From Methylococcales bacterium (lineage in GTDB: Bacteria; Pseudomonadota; Gammaproteobacteria; Methylococcales; Methylomonadaceae): 64,000 nucleotides of DNA. The stretch is from NCBI GenBank assembly GCA_026399075.1, contig JAPLRR010000043.1:1-64000 (forward strand), written 5' to 3'. The translations under genes and the position numbers were made by a program. The notes under the pieces were generated by a model. It saw only the letters and a program-made list of their open reading frames with translations, ran no database searches and had not been told where the DNA came from. Within the stretch, counting starts at the first letter, position 1, and each line of letters opens with the position of its first letter. Shown here piece after piece: positions 45,659 through 54,090 of the stretch.

Positions 45659-46975
45659 TTAAACTATCGGTTTACAAAGAATCTTAGAATTTCTTTGCGG
45701 GTTATACAGCCCCTTGAGCGGTTCAGGAAGGCTGTGGATATCCGTCGCCAAAAAACCGCGCTCAATAAACCAGTGCATGGTTTGCGTGGACAACACAAAT
45801 AATTTATCCAGCTTCAGTTGTTGGGCTTTGCGGTGGACATATTCCAACATCCTATTACCACGCGCCCCGCCTTGATAATCGGGATGCACGGCCAGGCAAG
45901 CAATGGCGCCGCACTGCTCTTGGCCATAAACATGCAAAGCGGTGCAACCGATAATCAGGCCATCCCTTTCGATGATAATGTAATCGGCTATTTCCATTTC
46001 AATTTTTTCCCTAGAGCGTTTGGCTAAAATGCCTTGTTGTTCCAAGGGTTTGATCAATTCCAAAATACCGCCAATATCGCCTAGCGTGGCGGGGCGCAGC
46101 TCTTCAAACGGTGTCGAGCTAACCAAGGTGCCAATCCCATCCCGGCTAAACAACTCCAATAACAAAGCGCCATTGATAGTGCGGTTAAGCAAATGGACAC
46201 GCCCAATCCCAGCATGGCAACATTCCATCGCCGTCTTAAGTGGGAAACTAATGGCATCAGAAAGCGCGGGATATTGCTGCAAGAACCCGCCAGCCTCAGC
46301 ACTGGTCATTTGCCGCACTTGTTCTCCGTTATCGGGGTTGCAACAGGTTTCCTCAGTCAGCAAAATCAATTTTTCAGCCTTTAAGGCAATCGCAACCGCC
46401 ATCGCCACCTGTTCAGCCGACAAATTGAACACATCGCCACTAGGCGAATAGCCTATCGGCGAAATCAGCACGACATTATTTTGGTCCAGTTGCTGATGGA
46501 TGGCCGCGCTATCAACCCGGCGCACTTCGCCGGTATGGCAATAGTCAACGCCGTCAATCACACCGATGGGTTTGGCGGTAACAAAATTGCCTGAGGCCAC
46601 TTTTAGGCCGCATCCGGCCATGGGTGAATTTGCCAAACCCATAGATAACAAAGCTTCAATTTCCACACGCACCAAACCGGCGGCTTCTTTTACACATTGC
46701 AAAGCCAAGGCATCCGTAATGCGCAGATGCTTATGGAAACGGGGCGCGGATGCGGCATTAGCCAACCGTTGCCCTACCTGCGGGCGTATGCCATGAACCA
46801 GCACCAAGCGGATACCCAAGCTACTAAGCAAGGCAAAATCCTGGACATGATGGTCAAAATCGTCTGCCATCACGGCTTCACCGCCGAAAGAAATGACAAA
46901 GGTTTTATTGCGGTGTGCTTGTATATAAGGCGAAGAGCCCCTAAACCAGCTGACAAAAGATTTTTGTGATTCCAT
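45659..46975 (-). CDS. argA: Amino-acid N-acetyltransferase (N-acetylglutamate synthase)
   Basis: This 438-residue protein has the two-domain ArgA layout. The amino acid kinase domain comes first (FVISFGGEAVMADDFDHHVQDFALLSSLGIRLVLVHG-type start, then LISPIGYSPSGDVFNLSAEQVA), and the GNAT domain with CoA loop VHPDYQGGARGNRML follows. It performs the first step of arginine synthesis and is usually inhibited by arginine through the kinase domain. The length is typical. It is followed closely by cpdA. Confidence 0.96.
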   Translation of the reverse strand: MESQKSFVSWFRGSSPYIQAHRNKTFVISFGGEAVMADDFDHHVQDFALLSSLGIRLVLVHGIRPQVGQRLANAASAPRFHKHLRITDALALQCVKEAAGLVRVEIEALLSMGLANSPMAGCGLKVASGNFVTAKPIGVIDGVDYCHTGEVRRVDSAAIHQQLDQNNVVLISPIGYSPSGDVFNLSAEQVAMAVAIALKAEKLILLTEETCCNPDNGEQVRQMTSAEAGGFLQQYPALSDAISFPLKTAMECCHAGIGRVHLLNRTINGALLLELFSRDGIGTLVSSTPFEELRPATLGDIGGILELIKPLEQQGILAKRSREKIEMEIADYIIIERDGLIIGCTALHVYGQEQCGAIACLAVHPDYQGGARGNRMLEYVHRKAQQLKLDKLFVLSTQTMHWFIERGFLATDIHSLPEPLKGLYNPQRNSKILCKPIV

Positions 46976-47061
46976 AACTATGCAATTGATCGTAAGGGTG
47001 TGCAGGCTGCAACACCCATTGTACCTTCAAGTAAATAAAGCCTAAATTAAACAGACAGCTG

Positions 47062-47126
47062 GAGTACAAGGGCTTTAGACCTTTCCGTGCCGGCACTGAA
47101 ACCAAGGTTTAAGGCCCTTGTCCTAC
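47062..47126. repeat. Inverted repeat in the argA upstream gap
   Basis: Two imperfect arms of about 20 bases (ACAAGGGCTTTAGACCTT and AAGGTTTAAGGCCCTTGT) face each other across a 13-base spacer in the 239-base gap between argA and the DUF4010 gene. On the minus strand it lies downstream of the DUF4010 gene and could end its transcription. No gene is present. Confidence 0.5.
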
Positions 47127-47214
47127 GCTTAACTGTGGGCAGTGCGTTAAGATGCCAACAAGCCAAAAGTGTGGCAATAACCAAAAGCACCCGCCTTTAC
47201 AGGCAACTAGATTA

Positions 47215-48486
47215 TCACCAAGCAAATTGAAAGGCATAAAAAACTGATGCCAAAAATAGAAAACCTAGCCACACTGCCGCCAACAAAACCGAACGGTTAC
47301 GCGCCAAGGCAACGGCATAAGCCGCCTTCAACAAATTATTACTGCCACTGGCCAAAATGACTGCTGGCACAATAACTTTATCCGCCACCGAAAAATCACC
47401 GCTGAGCAAGGACAAAATAAACGGGTCAATATCCGTCAAGCCAACCACCATAGCCAGCGTTTTTAAACCTTGGTCACCAAAATTGCTGGTCACATAATGG
47501 GTCAAAAAGGTAAACAGCATAAACAACAAGGCAAATATAATCGCCGTTGACAATTCCAAGGGATGTTTGACTTCACTAAAATCATGCAACTCAGGGGCGT
47601 GGTTCTTGATCGTGAGCAAACCCACTATCGCCAACAAACACATAGCAATGATAATACTAAAGGGGATAAGCAGCTGAGCCGCCACGCCACGGTCAAACAC
47701 AAAAATAATGGCCAACAAACGGATATACATCATCGTGGTTGCCATAATCAAGGCTGACGATACTTGCCGCCCAGACAAGCTAGTCAGCTCATGCGCCCTA
47801 CGCGCGATAATAATAGTCGCGGCTGTGCTGGAATAAAATCCGCCCAGCAGACCCGTGATTAACAGCCCACGGCTTTTGAAAAAATACGTGTTGGACAGAT
47901 AACTGAGATAAGAAAAACCTGAAACAATGATAACCGCAAGCCAAACCCGATAATATGTGACAGGCAACACATCCGCTATCGGATGATCCGGCAATAAGGG
48001 CAAAATAACCCCGGAAATGATAAGAAACTTGGCTAAAGTGACTATCTCTTCATTATCCAACTGGTCGGAAATACGATGGATCAGCGGCTTTTCGCCCAAT
48101 ACCACAATCAACACGACAATAAACAGCACCAAAAACCAGTTGGGAAATGTACTGGCAATAGGCCCTATTAAATAGATCAATAACGCAAACAGCGTACTGA
48201 ACATCGAAAAGAATTTTTCCCCGGACAAACGCCAATAAAACACCGTCAGCAGCCCACCCAACAACAGCAACCCCGCTGCAAACAACAGTCTGGTAGGGTC
48301 TACCGCATACAGCACAAAGCCCAAAACGCCGATGAGGATAAAAGTCCGCGTGCTGCCAAAATGAAGCTTGTAGTCATTCGCGTGATGGTAGCTCCTAAAC
48401 TCTAGCCCAACTACAAATGAAAAAGCCACAGTCAGGGCAAATTGCACCAACAACGGTGGGATGGCGTTGTAAAATTCCATTAACAT
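47215..48486 (-). CDS. MgtC/SapB-DUF4010 multi-pass membrane protein
   Basis: This 423-residue protein is almost wholly hydrophobic, with about 12 membrane helices. The start (FALTVAFSFVVGLEFRSY) and GSTRTFILIGVLGFVLY match the MgtC/SapB N-terminal fold, and the second half (RAHELTSLSGRQVSSALIMATTMMYIRLL) matches DUF4010. Its function is unknown; MgtC relatives affect magnesium limitation and ATP synthase. It follows the HdeD-like gene on the same strand with a 35-base gap. Confidence 0.85.
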   Translation of the reverse strand: MLMEFYNAIPPLLVQFALTVAFSFVVGLEFRSYHHANDYKLHFGSTRTFILIGVLGFVLYAVDPTRLLFAAGLLLLGGLLTVFYWRLSGEKFFSMFSTLFALLIYLIGPIASTFPNWFLVLFIVVLIVVLGEKPLIHRISDQLDNEEIVTLAKFLIISGVILPLLPDHPIADVLPVTYYRVWLAVIIVSGFSYLSYLSNTYFFKSRGLLITGLLGGFYSSTAATIIIARRAHELTSLSGRQVSSALIMATTMMYIRLLAIIFVFDRGVAAQLLIPFSIIIAMCLLAIVGLLTIKNHAPELHDFSEVKHPLELSTAIIFALLFMLFTFLTHYVTSNFGDQGLKTLAMVVGLTDIDPFILSLLSGDFSVADKVIVPAVILASGSNNLLKAAYAVALARNRSVLLAAVWLGFLFLASVFYAFQFAW

Positions 48487-48521
48487 TCAGCAGGCAAACT
48501 GCCCACGCAATTAATAGCCAC

Positions 48522-49100
48522 CTAAACGACCCGGTGTTTCAAACTAATGCTCAGCAACGACCAGCCACCAAACACCATATTAATACCAAACAGCAAACCA
48601 ATTAACCATTCCGCCGTACCTGGCCAGCCCATCCAAACCACTATCGCCAAAATGAGGGCCGTCAAACCACTGAACAAAATCGCCCCCCAATGCGCCAAAG
48701 GCCGCATCATAAAAGCAAAGGCAATTTTAGCAATGCCTTCCATACCAAAAAACAGCGCCATCAGCAGCGTTAAAGTCAGTATGCCTTCCAAAGGCTGGCT
48801 CAGGAACAAATAGCCAATCAGTGCCTGCAACACCCCCATAAACAGCCATAAGCCAAACCCCGGCATCTGGTGAAACATTACCGCCCTAGTAATCAGCATC
48901 ACCCCACCAAACAGCAATATCCACCCTAAAGTGACCACAATGGCGACCGTAAAAAACTGCGGCACCACTATCGCAACCAGCCCCAACAGAATAAGGAACA
49001 ACCCTTCTGCAAAAAACAACTTCCAATGAGTTTGGAAATAATGCTGCATTTTGAGCTGCATTTGTTTTATATCAATCGTAACCCTGTCATTATCAATCAT
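48522..49100 (-). CDS. HdeD-family (DUF308) membrane protein
   Basis: This 192-residue protein has six membrane helices in three DUF308 pairs, for example FFAEGLFLILLGLVAIVVPQF and TLGWILLFGGVMLI, then ALIGYLFLSQPLEGILTLTLLM. HdeD proteins are associated with acid resistance in enterobacteria; a role here is inferred only from family. The N-terminus is cytoplasmic and charged. It is likely cotranscribed with the DUF4010 gene downstream. Confidence 0.88.
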   Translation of the reverse strand: MIDNDRVTIDIKQMQLKMQHYFQTHWKLFFAEGLFLILLGLVAIVVPQFFTVAIVVTLGWILLFGGVMLITRAVMFHQMPGFGLWLFMGVLQALIGYLFLSQPLEGILTLTLLMALFFGMEGIAKIAFAFMMRPLAHWGAILFSGLTALILAIVVWMGWPGTAEWLIGLLFGINMVFGGWSLLSISLKHRVV

Positions 49101-49531
49101 GGCGATTCCCCTAAATGGTTAGTGGCCTACCAGTTACATAGGCATAAGGTTTGCACGGCCTGTAGATGCGGTTTTTCCCTACCGCTACTTACGGGCTATG
49201 TTATGCACGTTCCCAAGCAACTATACAGCATATCGCCAAAGATTGCGGGGCTAGTCCACCTTTCCATAGTGCATGAAATCCGCTTAAATTTTAGCATAAG
49301 GGTAAAAGACCTTCTGCTTAACGGTCAACCGCGCCGCGTTGAAATTGTCGGCATTTCCTTGAATTAATCCCGAAATGAACTAGACTTATAAAGGTTGTAA
49401 CAAAGAAGGGTGCATGGCTGGAGGAGTAGATTGTTTGATAGGTTTACTGAGGTTCTTTAGGTTGTGCTAAATAATTCTATGCGAATGTATTTTAAGTATG
49501 TTTACATTTTTTAAGGCGTTTTGGCTTCCTA
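49101..49531. other. Intergenic stretch between the HdeD-like gene and the Mrr-like nuclease
   Basis: I see no supported gene in these 431 bases. A plus-strand frame ends at 49367 but begins inside the HdeD-like gene and resembles nothing known. The segment near 49375-49545 becomes AT-rich as the accessory patch starts. The HdeD-like promoter should lie near 49110-49180. Confidence 0.4.
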
Positions 49532-49532
49532 T

Positions 49533-49561
49533 TTGACATAATGCTTTGTACCAAATAGGAT
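49533..49561 (+). promoter_or_regulatory. Sigma70-like promoter of the Mrr-like nuclease
   Basis: A perfect TTGACA (49533-49538), a 17-base spacer and TAGGAT (49556-49561) predict a transcript start near 49568. This lies downstream of the TTG at 49546, so it argues for the GTG at 49585 as the translation start. Confidence 0.6.
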
Positions 49562-49584
49562 GTTTTATTTTGGTTAGGCTCGTT

Positions 49585-50820
49585 GTGGAAAACACAAACA
49601 CACTTACCGCTTTCACTTCTTCAGCTTTATCGATTGAAAAGCCCGGAAAAAATTGTATTTTTTGTGGCACACCGCTCGAAACACATAACACAGAAATTAT
49701 TCCTTCCCCACGCTACACTAATGATGCCTCTTATAAATCATGGACACAAATGATATGCAATATATGTGGATGGTGGACTCTGAATTATTTAGCGTTAAAC
49801 GATGACCCTTCGGATAACGGTCTTCTCAGCTTTTCCCATGCCCTTGCGATTCAACAACGTTTCAATATCGACAGTATTGAAGCCCCCGTTAAGGAGATCA
49901 GACGATACCTTGCTGAAAGGTTTGAGAGCCGATTCGATATTCACCCCAGAAAACTTGAAGAATTAGTTGCCGATATATTTAAAGATCATGCTCATAAAAT
50001 TGAATTAACTTCCTATTCGAAGGATGGTGGAGTTGACCTATATTTGTTGTACTCTGAAAATTCAGAGCCGGTCGCTGTTCAGGTAAAACGAAACAAACGA
50101 ACCAGGAAAATCGGAGTTAAGGAAATTGATACATTTCTGGGTACGCTTGTGCGAAATTGTGTACACAAAGGTATATTTATCACAACCTCTGACTATACCA
50201 AAGGGGCAAAAACAGCTGCGTCGGCTTTAAAATTAAAGGAGCAATCGTATTTTCTCGAACTTTGGAAGCCAGAAAATCTTTTCGATGCCTTAAAATTAAA
50301 CTGTCAATTTCATACTCGATCTGCTGACATCGCTTGGAATCTTAGAAACCTTATGCCGATAGAGGATGAAAAGTCTGGGGATTGGTATGGTGGAGAAAAT
50401 TGGCCAGTTCAAGAACGCTCAATTGCTCATATTGAGTGGTGGATTTCTCAAGTCTCTCATTATTGCAAAGCGTGTTTGCCGATACCGACTCCATCAGAAA
50501 TTTTGCCTAAAGCTGCTTCTAGAAGCCAAGTTTTGGAATGGTTAGCACAATATTGCGACGATGAACTATGCGAAGTTTGGAGCTTAGCAAAGGAACCGAT
50601 ATATTTATATTGCCAGTATGGGAAAATAGGATGTATTAAAAAAGGGACAAGGCTAATTGTGAGTGGTGCAGAGAGACACGAAGATTTTACCAAAGAAGAT
50701 AGGTGGTATGTTTACGCGGGTTATAGCGGAAGAGGTGGCGAGATTCATATAGAATCTGTTATCAAGATTGCCCCTCGCTCATTTTCTGCCCGTGACTTTG
50801 TTAATTCTGTAACTCGGTAA
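49585..50820 (+). CDS. Zinc-ribbon Mrr-like restriction endonuclease
   Basis: This protein of about 411 residues has three parts. An N-terminal zinc ribbon is formed by CIFC (about residues 24-27) and CNIC (58-61). A central Mrr_cat PD-(D/E)xK domain reads LEELVADIFKDH, DGGVDLYLLYS (Asp151) and PVAVQVKR (Gln166, Lys168), then GIFITTSDYTKGAKTAA. The C-terminal part of about 180 residues is unrecognised. Mrr-like proteins cleave modified foreign DNA or act in defence islands. No methyltransferase or helicase is adjacent, so it would act alone (type IV-like). The GTG start is chosen because of the promoter position. Confidence 0.8.
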   Translation: MENTNTLTAFTSSALSIEKPGKNCIFCGTPLETHNTEIIPSPRYTNDASYKSWTQMICNICGWWTLNYLALNDDPSDNGLLSFSHALAIQQRFNIDSIEAPVKEIRRYLAERFESRFDIHPRKLEELVADIFKDHAHKIELTSYSKDGGVDLYLLYSENSEPVAVQVKRNKRTRKIGVKEIDTFLGTLVRNCVHKGIFITTSDYTKGAKTAASALKLKEQSYFLELWKPENLFDALKLNCQFHTRSADIAWNLRNLMPIEDEKSGDWYGGENWPVQERSIAHIEWWISQVSHYCKACLPIPTPSEILPKAASRSQVLEWLAQYCDDELCEVWSLAKEPIYLYCQYGKIGCIKKGTRLIVSGAERHEDFTKEDRWYVYAGYSGRGGEIHIESVIKIAPRSFSARDFVNSVTR

Positions 50821-50834
50821 GGCGCAATGCATAA

Positions 50835-50880
50835 TTCCTCGTTCCCAAGCTCCGCTTGGGAATGCCTACCCTCAAGCTCT
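50835..50880. repeat. Dispersed hairpin repeat behind the Mrr-like gene
   Basis: TTCCCAAGC and GCTTGGGAA form a 9-bp stem with a 3-base loop, followed by AATGCCTACC. Similar sequence occurs near 27465-27500. It could end transcription of the nuclease gene but has no T-tract. Confidence 0.55.
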
Positions 50881-50905
50881 GCTTGTTGAATTTGAATGTC
50901 CCCTT

Positions 50906-50933
50906 GCGCATCGCGCACCTTTACGGATGTTGC
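50906..50933 (+). repeat. Left direct repeat flanking brnTA
   Basis: GCGCATCGCGCACCTTTAC followed by GGATGTTG recurs at 51586-51612 with one changed base, in the same orientation. The two copies enclose the brnT-brnA module. Confidence 0.6.
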
Positions 50934-50995
50934 TTATCCGATTTCAAGTTACGGGGAAAACAATAGCGTGATAGCCATAAAATAAGAGAATTTTA

Positions 50996-51271
50996 ATGGA
51001 ATTTGAATGGAACTTACAAAAAGCAGAGATTAATTTCAAAAAACATGCTATCACCTTTGAAGAAGCAATTACGGTATTTGGCGATTATCTATCTTTAACT
51101 TATCCTGATGTACAGCATTCGATCCAAGAAACACGTTACATTATTATTGGCGTTTCTGATAAAAATAGAATATTGATTATTTCCCACACCCAACGTGGAG
51201 AAACCATCAGAATTATTAGCGCCCGACAGGCGACAAAACAAGAGCGAGATTTTTATGAATCAGGAAAATAG
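50996..51271 (+). CDS. brnT: BrnT-family ribonuclease toxin
   Basis: This 91-residue toxin has the BrnT pattern FEWNLQKAEINFKKHAITFEEAITVFGD, then RYIIIGVSDKNRILIISHTQRGETIRIISARQATKQER. BrnT is a RelE-fold ribonuclease inhibited by BrnA. The start has an AAGAGA-type ribosome binding site. Its last codons overlap the antitoxin start by 17 bases. It lies between direct repeats, which suggests arrival as a unit. Confidence 0.93.
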   Translation: MEFEWNLQKAEINFKKHAITFEEAITVFGDYLSLTYPDVQHSIQETRYIIIGVSDKNRILIISHTQRGETIRIISARQATKQERDFYESGK

Positions 51272-51482
51272 AGAAGAACTAGATGACGAACTTCAGGAAG
51301 AATATGACTTTTCCAAAATGGAAGGCGGTGTTCGTGGAAAATATGCAAAGCAATATCATGAAGGCGCAAAACTTATTATGCTTGAAGCTGATGTAGCAAA
51401 AATATTTCCTGACGCAAAATCGGTAAATGAAGCGTTGCGGGCGTTATCAAAAATTATCCTTCAACATCAGACAATTGCCTAA
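51255..51482 (+). CDS. brnA: BrnA-like antitoxin
   Basis: This 75-residue antitoxin starts at MNQENREELDDEL and contains DFSKMEGGVRGKYAKQY, then EADVAKIFPDAKSVNEALRAL. That is the common antitoxin type paired with BrnT, with a short ribbon-helix-helix at the C-terminus. The listed longer frame from 51195 lies inside brnT and is not needed. It overlaps brnT, so the two are translated together. It should neutralise BrnT and repress the operon. Confidence 0.85.
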   Translation: MNQENREELDDELQEEYDFSKMEGGVRGKYAKQYHEGAKLIMLEADVAKIFPDAKSVNEALRALSKIILQHQTIA

Positions 51483-51486
51483 CTCA

Positions 51487-51579
51487 ATGGTAACTTCTCA
51501 TTAGTTGTTGGCAATGGCGGTAGACCTGCGAGGTTTTATAAACCTCGCAGGTCTTTATTCTGCCACTAATAAGAAGCCA
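51487..51579. repeat. Long nested hairpin behind brnA
   Basis: An outer stem (ACTTCTCATTAGT / ACTAATAAGAAG) encloses a perfect inner hairpin GACCTGCGAGGTTT / AAACCTCGCAGGTC with a short loop. The outer ends match those of the hairpin at 54286-54329. The structure suggests a small mobile palindromic repeat that may also serve as terminator for brnTA. Confidence 0.65.
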
Positions 51580-51585
51580 TAGGTG

Positions 51586-51613
51586 CGCATCGCGCACCTT
51601 TACAGATGTTGAT
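51586..51613 (+). repeat. Right direct repeat flanking brnTA
   Basis: This is the second copy of the GCGCATCGCGCACCTTTAC element, with ACAGATGTTG in place of ACGGATGTTG. It closes the 0.7-kb brnTA segment. Confidence 0.6.
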
Positions 51614-51954
51614 AATCCCACGATCATGGATTCTGCGGCCATATCGCGGTTGGTTGTTCTCGTTCCTAAGCAAGTAGTACGTATGTTTTTACACCCTATC
51701 TAATTGAAAAATAAACCCGCAAGCCCGTTAGATGGATGGATAGTGCGATCACAAAACCCATCCGAAGCCCCAAAGATTTCGTGGCTTAATCAAGAAAATT
51801 CCAAAATCCCAAGCATTAGCCGTTCACCGTATAAGCGCCCTAAGCATCGTGTTTTTAGGGGCGGTAGCGCCCAACTTGCCCATCATTATTCATAAGTTAC
51901 CAATCACTAGGCCATTATGCGGTAAAATTGTTTTCTTTTTTACTGACATGGCAC
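51614..51954. other. Intergenic stretch upstream of pdxA
   Basis: There is no supported gene. The frame 51704-51895 shows no family resemblance. The stretch looks like mixed repeat remnants from the accessory patch, then the pdxA leader. No convincing promoter hexamers are chosen. Confidence 0.4.
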
Positions 51955-52947
51955 ATGGCTACCCAAACCGTCCAACGTATTGCCTTAACGCCCGGCGAAC
52001 CTGCCGGTATCGGCCCCGACCTTTGTGTCCAACTTGCCCAGCAAGACTTGCCCTGCCAGCTTATTGCCATAGCCTGCCCTGATTTGTTACGGCAACGCGC
52101 CGAGCTATTGGGCATAAACCTTGAGATTAGCTTGTTTGACAGCACCTTGCCAGCCACTGCCCAGCAGGCAGGCTGTTTGACGGTATTGCCCGTTGCGCTT
52201 GCAGCCGCCCCAGTGTGCGGCCAACTTAACCCGCTCAATGCCGCGTATGTGTTAGAAACTATCACTACTGCCACGCTAGGCTGCATCAACGGCTTATTTG
52301 CGGCCATGGTCACTGGCCCTGTCCATAAAGGCATCATCAACGATGCGGGCTTTGCCTTTAGCGGCCATACCGAATACATCGCCGGGTTGACTGGCGGCCA
52401 CCCTGTGATGATGCTGGCCACAACGGGGCTACGGGTGGCCTTGGTAACAACCCATCTGCCGCTTGCAGACGTTAGTGCGGCCATTACCGCCCAGCGGCTT
52501 GAATCGGTCATCCGCATACTTGACCATGATTTGCGCACCCGCTTCCATCTTAGCAAGCCCAAAATACTGGTCTGTGGGCTAAACCCCCATGCGGGTGAAA
52601 ACGGTCACTTGGGCCGTGAAGAGATCGACATTATCGAACCAGTACTGGAAAACTTGCGCAATCAAGGGCTAAACCTGCAAGGGCCCTTGCCTGCCGACAC
52701 GGTGTTTACGGCAAAATATCTGGACTCTGCCGATGCCGTGTTGGCTATGTACCACGACCAAGGCTTGCCGGTGCTGAAATACATTGGCTTTGGCCAAGCC
52801 GTCAATATCACCTTAGGACTACCCATTGTCCGCACTTCGGTAGACCACGGCACGGCATTGGACTTGGCGGGGACGGGCAAAGCCGACATCGGCAGCCTGC
52901 AACTGGCCCTACAAACCGCATTAACTATGGCAACCCAACCTTATTAA
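51955..52947 (+). CDS. pdxA: 4-hydroxythreonine-4-phosphate dehydrogenase
   Basis: This protein of about 330 residues starts at [23 protein letters not shown], where the [10 protein letters not shown] signature is diagnostic. Metal-binding histidines sit in [20 protein letters not shown] and [16 protein letters not shown]. It oxidises 4-phosphohydroxy-threonine in pyridoxal phosphate synthesis. The upstream TTG extension (51928) is not needed. It precedes rsmA by four bases, the common pdxA-rsmA arrangement. Confidence 0.97.
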   Translation: MATQTVQRIALTPGEPAGIGPDLCVQLAQQDLPCQLIAIACPDLLRQRAELLGINLEISLFDSTLPATAQQAGCLTVLPVALAAAPVCGQLNPLNAAYVLETITTATLGCINGLFAAMVTGPVHKGIINDAGFAFSGHTEYIAGLTGGHPVMMLATTGLRVALVTTHLPLADVSAAITAQRLESVIRILDHDLRTRFHLSKPKILVCGLNPHAGENGHLGREEIDIIEPVLENLRNQGLNLQGPLPADTVFTAKYLDSADAVLAMYHDQGLPVLKYIGFGQAVNITLGLPIVRTSVDHGTALDLAGTGKADIGSLQLALQTALTMATQPY

Positions 52948-52951
52948 TAAA

Positions 52952-53737
52952 ATGACACACAATCCCCGAAAACGCTTTGGCCAAAACTTTCTTCATGACC
53001 ACGCCATCATTTACAATATACTTTCCAGCCTACAGGCCAGCCCTGAGGAACATTGGGTGGAAATTGGCCCAGGCATGGGCGCACTGACCACGCCATTATT
53101 GGCGATGGGTTTGCGTCTCGATGTGGTTGAGCTAGACCGCGACTTGGTCGTGTTGCTCAAAGACAAATACAGCCATGAACCGCGTTTGCAAATTCATAGC
53201 GCCGATGCCTTGCGGTTTGATTTTTCATCACTGGTAAACGACAACCAAAAATTGCGTATCATCGGCAATTTGCCCTATAACATTTCCACGCCGCTGATGT
53301 TTCATTTGCTGGATAATGCCCCGTGCATTGAAGACATGCACTTTATGCTGCAAAAAGAAGTGGTTGATCGGATGTGTGCCGCCCCAGGCAGCAAAAAATA
53401 CGGGCGGCTCAGTGTCATGATGCAATATTACTGCACCACTGAGCTGTTATTTGAAGTGCCGCCAGAAAGCTTTGACCCTATCCCCAAAGTGATGTCGGCC
53501 ATTGTCAGGCTAGTGCCGCACCCCCAGCCCCCTGTGCTTGTGGACGACTTGCACAAGCTCAATAGGGTCGTAACCCAAGCTTTTTCACAACGCCGTAAAA
53601 CCCTGCGCAATTCCTTAAAAAAACTCATTGATGAAGACGCTATCAGCGCCTTAAACATCGACCCAACGTTAAGGGCGGAATCCCTCACCCTAAGCGACTT
53701 TGCCCAGCTCAGCAACCTCATTGATGATCAAGCCTAG
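52952..53737 (+). CDS. rsmA: 16S rRNA (adenine1518/1519-N6)-dimethyltransferase RsmA (KsgA)
   Basis: This 261-residue methyltransferase has KRFGQNFLHD at the start, the SAM motif VEIGPGMGALTTPLL, VVELDRDLV and the catalytic NLPYNIS. The C-terminal domain includes AFSQRRKTLRNSLKK. It dimethylates two adenines near the 3' end of 16S rRNA late in small-subunit assembly. It is coupled to pdxA. The first unit of the tandem small-RNA array begins three bases after its stop codon. Confidence 0.97.
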   Translation: MTHNPRKRFGQNFLHDHAIIYNILSSLQASPEEHWVEIGPGMGALTTPLLAMGLRLDVVELDRDLVVLLKDKYSHEPRLQIHSADALRFDFSSLVNDNQKLRIIGNLPYNISTPLMFHLLDNAPCIEDMHFMLQKEVVDRMCAAPGSKKYGRLSVMMQYYCTTELLFEVPPESFDPIPKVMSAIVRLVPHPQPPVLVDDLHKLNRVVTQAFSQRRKTLRNSLKKLIDEDAISALNIDPTLRAESLTLSDFAQLSNLIDDQA

Positions 53738-53739
53738 CA

Positions 53740-53773
53740 CTGCGACAATCTGTCACGCGGCAATATGCCACAT
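53740..53773 (+). promoter_or_regulatory. Conserved upstream box, sRNA unit 1
   Basis: CTGCGACAATCTGTCACGCG, then GCAATATGCCACATT, is repeated almost unchanged at 53915 and 54091. It spans about -67 to -34 from the predicted start and covers the expected -35 site, where no good -35 hexamer exists. That position fits an activator site. It includes a GACA/TGTC dyad and TGTCAC/TGCCAC direct repeats. The regulator is unknown. Confidence 0.6.
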
Positions 53774-53806
53774 TCCATCTGTTAGAACTTGGCTATAAAC
53801 TATATG

Positions 53807-53892
53807 CAACTCTTGAGATGCAACCTTCCTCCTCGGAATTTAGAGTTTTATATCCTTCTTTATAATGCGGCCCCACTGGCCGCATTTTTTTT
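53807..53892 (+). ncRNA. Putative small RNA, tandem unit 1
   Basis: The predicted transcript of about 86 bases starts near AACTCTTGAG, 8 bases behind TATAAA (53794-53799). Its first half folds as AACTCT / AGAGTT enclosing TTCC-TCCTC-GGAA, which leaves a C-rich loop. It ends in a strong Rho-independent terminator: ATGCGGCC / GGCCGCAT plus eight T. The CCTTCCTCCT stretch is an anti-Shine-Dalgarno sequence. Start and function are inferred from comparison of the three units; no coding frame is shared by them. Confidence 0.72.
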
Positions 53893-53914
53893 GCCCGTAA
53901 GTTTATCAAAGGGC

Positions 53915-53948
53915 CTGCGACAATCTGTCACGCGGCAATATGCCACAT
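53915..53948 (+). promoter_or_regulatory. Conserved upstream box, sRNA unit 2
   Basis: Identical to the unit 1 box over the whole CTGCGACAATCTGTCACGCG core and the following GCAATATGCCACATT. It lies 175 bp after the first, directly behind the unit 1 terminator. Same inferred activator-site role. Confidence 0.6.
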
Positions 53949-53981
53949 TCCATCCGTTAGAACTAGCCTATAGAATAGTCC

Positions 53982-54067
53982 CAACTCTTGAGATGCAACC
54001 TTCCTCCTCGGAATTCAGAGTTTTATATCCTTCTTTATAATGCGGCCCCACTGGCCGCATTTTTTTT
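53982..54067 (+). ncRNA. Putative small RNA, tandem unit 2
   Basis: This unit is offset exactly 175 bp from unit 1 at the AACTCTTGAG start. The -10-like element is TATAGA (53969-53974). The conserved hairpin with TTCC-TCCTC-GGAA and the AACTCT / AGAGTT stem are retained. The terminator stem ATGCGGCC / GGCCGCAT (54040-54060) and T-tract are identical to unit 1. Sequence between box and start has diverged, so conservation is confined to the inferred functional parts. Confidence 0.72.
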
Positions 54068-54090
54068 GCCCGCAAGTTTTAGCAACCGGA

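Noticed and set aside
49026-49367. 113-residue plus-strand frame starting inside the HdeD-like gene
   Set aside because: The first part is antisense to a conserved gene and the rest resembles nothing; no start signal.
51704-51895. 63-residue frame upstream of pdxA
   Set aside because: Low complexity, no ribosome binding site and no resemblance to a family.
53740-53773. Sigma54 promoter in the sRNA upstream box
   Set aside because: Neither strand has GG and GC separated by ten bases; the resemblance to TGGCAC/TTGC is superficial.
53789-54040. 83-residue frame across sRNA units 1 and 2
   Set aside because: It runs through two strong terminators, is not maintained in unit 3 and has no ribosome binding site.
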